This document shows, one piece after another, positions 60,291 through 64,000 of a DNA stretch of 64,000 nt (the stretch's first letter is position 1; each line of letters begins with the position of its first letter). The notes beneath the pieces are model-generated. The model was not told the origin of the DNA and did not search any database. It worked only from the letters and a program-made list of their open reading frames with translations. Source of the DNA: Corticium candelabrum. Taxonomy: Eukaryota; Porifera; Homoscleromorpha; Homosclerophorida; Plakinidae. Made by a program: the position numbers and the translations under genes. The stretch is taken from assembly GCF_963422355.1 (NCBI RefSeq), contig NC_085098.1, positions 2,537,132-2,601,131 of the forward strand, read 5' to 3'.

Positions 60291-61866
60291 AAATAATCTG
60301 TTTTGGTTGTGCAGGTAACGCTGCCAGACAGTGAATTGATTGTTGCAGCAAAAGAGGACGCTATTGACTACGGAGATATCGAACCAACTCAATACGATGA
60401 TGATCCAAAGTAAATCACAAGTCTATTATGTAGTCCTCAATTGTATTTCTCTGTTGACAGAATTATCCATTTCCGCAAAGCTAACCGTTTACAATTCTAC
60501 ATCAAAGTGAAACCTCTAAAGGCTGTAGGAAATGTGCAGGTTGTATACTTCACTACCTTTATCCAATCGTAGTTGTAATCCCTTTCATATTTACTTAGTT
60601 CTCCTGCCACATGAAGTATGACTATCACTCAAAGACAAGTTTAGCTTTACGCTCCAGCTCTCATGATCAACCAGAGATGGTGCCACTTGATCTATGTGTT
60701 GATATTAACTTGGGACTAGTAAGTCTACCCAAACCGACTGTTGATAATGTGTCACTTGAATGACATCAAATGCTCTAGTTGTTGTTTGGGTGCTGACTAG
60801 GATCCCTAAAACTTATAAATGAAGTTTAGTTATTATCAAACCAAGTAACACAAGTTGAATTTGTCAAATTTTGAAACTTTTGCTGTTTGTGATAAATATT
60901 AATAGTTTATGAGGATCCCCTTCAGAGCTGCTGGTGGATGTCGTTGTCTTTCTTTCAATATTTTGAAAACATTTATACAAGCAGCAGAGCAGCAATTGTT
61001 AGAAATATTGTCGTACACAACTTACTGTGTGAAAATGATTGCAAGTTGACCATTGGCAGGTTATTTATTGTAGTCTCGAACTCTTTGAGTTAGGCTGGCA
61101 TTACAACCCTGAGGAAATGCACCATAAATCAGCTGTTATAAGCACTATATGCAGTGGGATATTTGACCTAAAATTTTTTATTTAAATGTCATGTTAGTTT
61201 TGCTGTAGTGATATTGTGTTTTGCTTCTCGGGATAAAAGTATTTGTTTGCGTACGGTAAATGTTCAAAAACCAGCCTATCTAATTAACAGCCCCAAGGCA
61301 GTTAAATGGTAAAATGTGCTTGTTGGAAGCATCAACTAATCACAAACTATGTCCAATTAAGCGCCTATCAAAATAAGCACCTACCTGAGATGGACATCCT
61401 AGTGTAGCATAAAAACACCTGTGTTGTGTTGTAGGCTACGTTCAAGTTCAGCCTTGATTAATTCTTAAATTATTTGCCTCTAGAGTGTAAACTGGTGCAT
61501 GAACAGCCATAGGTGTGTGCTTTGATCTGAGTGTTGTTAACATGCGTTGTCAGTCTTTAAATGGTCTGGATGGACGAAATGCAATTGTTCAACAACCACG
61601 CCTTGCCCGAGTGACAGCCAATGGGTGGTCATTACGTAATGCAGGTTAGATTGTACAGAAAGAAATAAGCGCGTTGGCCCCAGGCCTCTTTTTCAGACAT
61701 TTGCAGTACTCTAGTAAAGGATATAAGCAACACCTCTCATTCAACAGACATTGAAGACATGGTTCATAGCAGCAGGAGTGCTTACGTTCATTGTATGCCA
61801 GATGTCAACAATCCCATGCTCCAGTCAATGTGTCCAGCCCCTTCTCATGCTCCACATGTTTATTAG
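47030..61866 (+). CDS. DCTN4: Dynactin subunit 4 (p62)
   Basis: Exons: 47030-47152, 47220-47290, 47681-47707, 47753-47979, 48051-48094, 59081-59188, 59247-59317, 59381-59490, 59550-59604, 59655-59709, 59769-59842, 59902-59956, 60013-60120, 60315-60409, 60461-60539, 60599-60718, then 61554-61644 and 61748-61866. Phases agree and give 543 residues. Hallmarks are [10 protein letters not shown], the Cys-rich zinc region across exons 2 to 4, [75 protein letters not shown] and [10 protein letters not shown]. p62 sits at the pointed end of dynactin and helps cargo and membrane targeting of dynein. The conserved part ends in exon 16. The last two exons add about 70 residues not present in human p62; reading through the exon 16 donor instead would stop after a short tail. 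Exon 9 to 10 uses a probable GC-AG intron. Confidence 0.9.
48129..48163. repeat. (TG)n(CG)n microsatellite at the 5' side of a SINE
   Basis: TG units followed by GCGCGC directly before the tRNA-like head, in the same relation as at 30830-30878. Confidence 0.9.
48164..48640 (+). mobile_element. tRNA-derived SINE, full-length copy
   Basis: The head GCTGTAGCTCAATTGGTTAG (A-box-like) and GGTTCAAGTC (B-box) is followed by a body nearly colinear with the reverse copy at 30397-30830, ending near ACATTTGTCC. It lacks an acceptor stem or CCA, so it is not a tRNA gene. It lies in DCTN4 intron 5. Confidence 0.75.
48888..49253. mobile_element. Left part of foldback element F, copy 1 (interrupted)
   Basis: 48888-48995 matches the reverse complement of 58395-58490 (for example TTTACACTAC and GTCTAATCTA, then CACAAACTGGAA). 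Its other end lies beyond the LTR element, at 53461-53632. The outer left end is missing or diverged. Confidence 0.55.
49254..53460 (+). mobile_element. Ty3/Gypsy-type LTR retrotransposon, broken copy
   Basis: The element has two short LTRs (49254-49375 and 53337-53460), each starting TGTAGTATTAGCGCATTAG and ending in an ACTAC(A) edge. A primer-binding-like TGGTGACAACGAGTGG follows the left LTR and a purine tract precedes the right one. Between them the parts run in the order gag (with two CCHC zinc knuckles), aspartic protease, reverse transcriptase, RNase H and integrase, which is the Ty3/Gypsy order. By eye the two LTRs differ at about a tenth of positions, so the insertion is old. The coding region is broken in several places (roughly five or more) and the copy is a fossil. 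It sits inside element F in DCTN4 intron 5, in sense orientation to the gene. Confidence 0.9.
53461..53632. mobile_element. Right part of foldback element F, copy 1
   Basis: It contains the ACCGGAACCTGAAAC and ACCGGAAACTGAAA stretches and ends AAAATGGAAACTAGAATGG, matching the reverse complement of 58255-58345. It adjoins the right LTR, so the LTR element inserted into this copy. It holds a run of about a dozen G. Confidence 0.65.
53633..54683. other. Intronic spacer of DCTN4, no feature seen
   Basis: About 1 kb of AT-rich sequence between element F and the hAT transposon. No supported coding or repeat structure. Confidence 0.5.
54684..57802 (-). mobile_element. hAT-superfamily DNA transposon, apparently full length
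   Basis: The left end CAGGGGCGTAGCTCAAG and right end (reverse complement) CAGTAGCGTAGCTCAAG continue into GGTTTCCAG on both sides. CAG...CTG ends are typical of hAT. The transposase occupies most of the 3.1 kb on the minus strand. The 8-bp target duplication is not clear (left flank TACAGTAG, right flank AGTAGGTT), so the edges may be off by a few bases. Confidence 0.8.
54803..57517 (-). CDS. hAT-family transposase (TTF-type finger, P52rIPK/ZMYM-like), intact 904-codon frame
   Basis: One uninterrupted frame of 904 residues, about the usual length for this hAT group. The N terminus is basic ([20 protein letters not shown]). A TTF-type zinc finger follows around residues 165-200 ([20 protein letters not shown]). 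Then comes the RNase-H-like core with [14 protein letters not shown] holding the first acidic residues, [25 protein letters not shown], and [10 protein letters not shown]. The C terminus has the hAT dimerisation block, [20 protein letters not shown] and [20 protein letters not shown], which holds the catalytic Glu. No stop or frame change is visible, so it is either young or under selection. It is transcribed opposite to DCTN4, in whose intron 5 it lies. It could encode an active transposase or a recently immobilised one. Confidence 0.88.
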   Translation of the reverse strand: MKRRSKDQLTISALFEAARKRSRGGDPTQESVDSERASSHSINLELNPMTSEAYETADLSIEVTGSGGSGDHVSDRVEVLAFVNGDERDPAEACRAISECTAVGGCTVINSVSYDVVGNDVGELVDPNKLQDDTKLSLLLGHFVPDSHFPFPPRQEKKSGRDTKRYFQLQWLEKYNWLVYSPSQNGGYCLPCALFSTDQSTGQLCKQAMVKFTKASETLRKHDQQECHKVCCTRASHFIATRRHGQANILQLVVDQGSKQKQENIAKLCALIKTVEFCGRQNISLRGHREKGFTWDPNEQLACNPGNFLALLRFRVDAGDEHLLRDFHMSQSARGLRASYLSPTIQNELIECCGKVIQEDILRDVRKAPFFSVCADESADASNQEQLPLVLRFVDESGLIREELAEFLCCSDGTTGLALANLLLTTMTEMGLQPKEKLRGQGYNGAGNMAGPLQGCASRVTAECPKALYLHCSAHCLNLCIIRLSKLPFIQSMWSSLLDVNIFFKYSPKRAHAMAEIVHEWRQGEGGDSKKKLVDLCKTRWVARHEALVVFAELYPAVLTTLETISRNRGGTVTWNATSSSSATSLHNNLTQFRFLATFVITSKLMAAIQSLTSSLQEKATDVAKAYKHVARVISVLQDMRDNINDRHGEWWTDVQALCLKTGVQESLPRYCSRQTYRGNIPAQTPVDYYRLNVSIPLLDDIISQMNIRFGNLQQLAMKGMSFMPTILLRDASAKADILEFGKAYQSDFPTASPNLDALSAEIDLWIAILKSLPISEHPATVAEALRLAMGNPLIPTVSRLLRLVCTWPVTSCECERSISALNRVKTSLRASMSQIRFNGLVMLHVHYNRKLSHLDVIRLFSARNPRKIILPNFGEPYSDSELANTFVLDTDSPEDTWDTELDS
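57803..58254. other. Intronic spacer of DCTN4
   Basis: AT-rich sequence between the hAT element and foldback element F copy 2. Nothing supported. Confidence 0.5.
58255..58838. mobile_element. Foldback element F, copy 2 (complete, about 584 bp)
   Basis: The left end GTGGCCCATTCCGGTTTCC and the reverse complement of the right end, TGGCCCATTCTGGTTTCC, pair and continue into CATT and TTGTTTTCAA-like sequence. Subterminal GGTTCCGG/CCTGAAAC repeats lie inside both ends. It has no coding capacity. Confidence 0.72.
60121..60286. repeat. (GT)n microsatellite starting exactly at a DCTN4 splice donor
   Basis: Three GT blocks separated by CAGTGGTTT units. The first GT is the donor of exon 13. Open frames here are artefacts. 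Confidence 0.95.
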
Positions 61867-62105
61867 CCAGTATGCAAGTGCATCAGCTGTTCCCTAACCT
61901 ACTAGCATCGAAGGTTTAGCACTTTAGTGCTTCTTCATTTTACATTAGATTTTTGTTGATAGTAATCAAATTGTGAATCAACTTTTCTTGGTTGCATATG
62001 GTCAGTCTGTATGGCTAATGTGTAGTCACATTGCATACAATTGCTTGGACCAGAAGCATGTCCTTTAATGTTGGTTAACAAGAGACAACATAGTTGTAGG
62101 ACGAC

Positions 62106-62168
62106 TAGGCTCAAGTGTCCAGCTGGTCATCTTCCCCCTTCTCCTCCCTGGCTGGATACTCGAGCCTA
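62106..62168. repeat. Mini-hairpin of family D (63 bp)
   Basis: TAGGCTCAAGTGTCCAGCTGG at the left and the reverse complement of its tip (GGCTGGATACTCGAGCCTA) at the right. It lies between DCTN4 and the last gene. Confidence 0.8.
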
Positions 62169-62365
62169 TAGGAGGGCAGTCATAGAGAATGTGTCATTGG
62201 CTAGGATGTCTGTGCCTCATGGGTTACAATATTTATTAACATTTGAATTTATTTACATATCACCTTGAAGCCAAGGGTATACTACTACATTTCTTATAAA
62301 CTTTGTGTATCAAACAGAACTGTACCCAATTTATCTAGTCTTCATCGCTGGTTGCATTGGTGACT

Positions 62366-63760
62366 TCATGACCGACAACTCTGTTTGCACTCTTCGTTGG
62401 AGTCACTCTCATAACTATCTGTTACCGAAGCATTACCTTTTCTTGCTTGTTTTGCTAGTAATTCTTCAGAGTCACTTTCGTAACTATCTGTTACTGTAAC
62501 ATCAACTTTCTTCACTCGTTTTCTTATTCGCCTCCATGGCTTTCCTTCTTCCATTAATGCAGTAAACACTGGAAGTCGAGGTGGTGCCTTTGGCCTAGGT
62601 ATACGATTCTCATACACGGGCTTATACACCAGTGCTGGATCACTAGTCACAATGTCACTGTCATCATCAGAAAATAGTTCTTCAGTAGAATTGCTCTCTG
62701 TGCTGTTTTTGTCTTCTATCTGTGTTTTTTGTATGTTCTCTACAAACTCTTGAGGGTTGAGGAAGCTGTCTAGTCTGTGTATGGTGTCAGTGTATGGTGA
62801 CACACATGAGCGGTGCAGTTCTCTCTCAGCTTCAGTAGATGAAGACGTCGACGGTCTGTGAACCAGGCCCAACATGACATATGTTGTATAATCATTACCT
62901 AATAAAGTGACAGTATTATACATCCCCACAATGACTTTACTAACTACATGTAGAGATTTCTGATACTAATTGTTACAAACTTACAAAGTACAACAACCAT
63001 AATTATAGTACATGTAGTAGCGGTAATAGTATTGTTTTTAGAAGCTGACGGGAATTTGATCAAATTAATTCAGACTGAGCATTTGAAACAAAATCTGTTC
63101 CTAAACTGAGCAAAGAAGCCACAATCACGTAGTATTTATTGCACTTAATGACACACATCTTAAAAATGATGCTTGAAAATCTGCTAAATGATGGGTAGGT
63201 GGTAACCATTCTGGTCCACACCACGAGAAAGAACTGTTTAACTACTTTTGAATCGAGAAAACACACAATCTATATGTTAGTTTTGTAACATTAGTTTGAG
63301 AGAAGCGAAAAAGAACAATATGTATCACTACTGTGTAGGTTACGTATGGTGGACCTTCAAATAACGCCATTACATTGCTGGGAGACACCCAAAGAAAGCT
63401 GCACTAGGAACAACATACTGGTGGCGGAAGTGAAATAAATTTGGTGCAACATTTGCTGGTGACCCTTTTATCCCATGTGTTTTTTGTATTAGCTGCTCTA
63501 AAAGTTGCCATCACATAACACAATGAGACACTGTGCTGCATGATACATTCAAACCTACACTGCTTGTAGGGATTGTTTGGATTATTATTAAGTATTATTT
63601 AAGTTACCTTGTCTGATAAGGAAGTGTGCTGTTAGAGCTCTGCAGCAAACCATTTCCACTGCATTACACAAACAACATTATTACTCCCAAACACTGAAAA
63701 TGACTGAATTGCTTGCATACAAGACGTTGCACATTTGTGTGACTTCAGAACATGATATGC
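62366..63760 (-). CDS. 3' part of an unrecognised gene with a duplicated acidic Ser/Tyr motif
   Basis: The last exon is 62366-62898 (533 nt, 177 codons with stop). It has a charged, disordered protein with an acidic patch (EELFSDDDSDIV), a proline stretch (RIPRPKAPPRLPVF), a basic patch (WRRIRKRVKKVDV) and two copies of VTDSYESDS near the end. Upstream exons that fit in phase are 63355-63398, 63608-63658 and 63685-63760, giving a preceding stretch with NVLYASNSVIFSVWDGNG and SFLWVSPSNVMALFEG. More 5' exons should lie beyond about 63760 and outside the window. I do not recognise the family. The last exon is well supported by its open frame and acceptor; the others are weaker. It is convergent with DCTN4, whose stop lies 500 bp away. 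Confidence 0.5.
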
Positions 63761-64000
63761 CTGACATAATTGGCAATATAATAGCAGTTAGTTGAGTAGG
63801 TTTAATTCTTAATGGCTACCTGCTCAAGATTAAAATAAAATCTTGACCACCACTCTCGTCTCTCAGTCCATGCAGAACATGACAACAGATCATTGATTTC
63901 ATACTTCAAACTACACAACACAAATTGTACATAAAAGAAAACAGACCTACACACAAGCACCTCCAGCAACACCCACATATCCGTTCCTATCCATACTTAA
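63761..64000. other. Window end, possibly one more exon of the minus-strand gene
   Basis: An open stretch around 63823-63903 on the minus strand is bounded by a possible acceptor and a gtagcc donor, but its phase does not fit the next exon in my model. I leave it unassigned. Confidence 0.25.

Overview
The window is nuclear DNA of an animal. It holds intron-rich genes with GT-AG splice sites (and two likely GC-AG introns) that encode metazoan protein families: GLIS and KLF zinc-finger factors, AGK, CCDC14, ZFAND2B/AIRAPL, DPCD and dynactin p62 (DCTN4). DPCD and CCDC14 point to an organism with cilia and centrioles. Short introns (down to about 45 bp) next to multi-kilobase introns packed with small transposons, divergent proteins, and many (CA)n and (CAGA)n arrays suggest an early-branching invertebrate. 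A sponge is my best guess, but the sequence alone does not prove it. I see no bacterial or viral gene layout, CRISPR or operon.

Layout, left to right. 1-585 (+): C-terminal exon of a tyrosine-motif docking protein. About 2965-6023 (+): GLIS-type factor with five C2H2 fingers. 6520-10109 (-): acylglycerol kinase AGK, about ten exons, with a changed catalytic motif. 10318-11980: (CAGA)n arrays and a LINE relic. 12506-13105 (-): small mucin-like membrane protein. 13194-17002 (+): P-element/THAP9-type DNA transposon with a decayed transposase. 17151-27440 (+): CCDC14, 13 exons. 28951-32476 (-): KLF-type factor, three exons. 33580-46221 (+): ZFAND2B, ten exons, its introns loaded with foldback elements. 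46364-46978 (-): DPCD, intronless. 47030-61866 (+): DCTN4, up to 18 exons; its roughly 11 kb fifth intron holds a tRNA-like SINE, a decayed Ty3/Gypsy LTR element nested in a foldback element, and a full-length hAT transposon with an intact 904-codon ORF. 62366-beyond about 63760 (-): 3' part of a gene I do not recognise.

The genes do not form one pathway. Exon models for CCDC14, ZFAND2B, KLF and DCTN4 keep intron phase throughout and give total coding lengths divisible by three, which supports the models. AGK keeps phase except at its exon 9/10 junction, which is unresolved. DPCD and DCTN4 are head to head with only 51 bp between start codons. The most unusual content is a series of small inverted-repeat elements in several families, some stripped to 63-72 bp hairpins, together with an AGK whose GGDGT motif reads GGRGT. 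I found no wholly new biological system.
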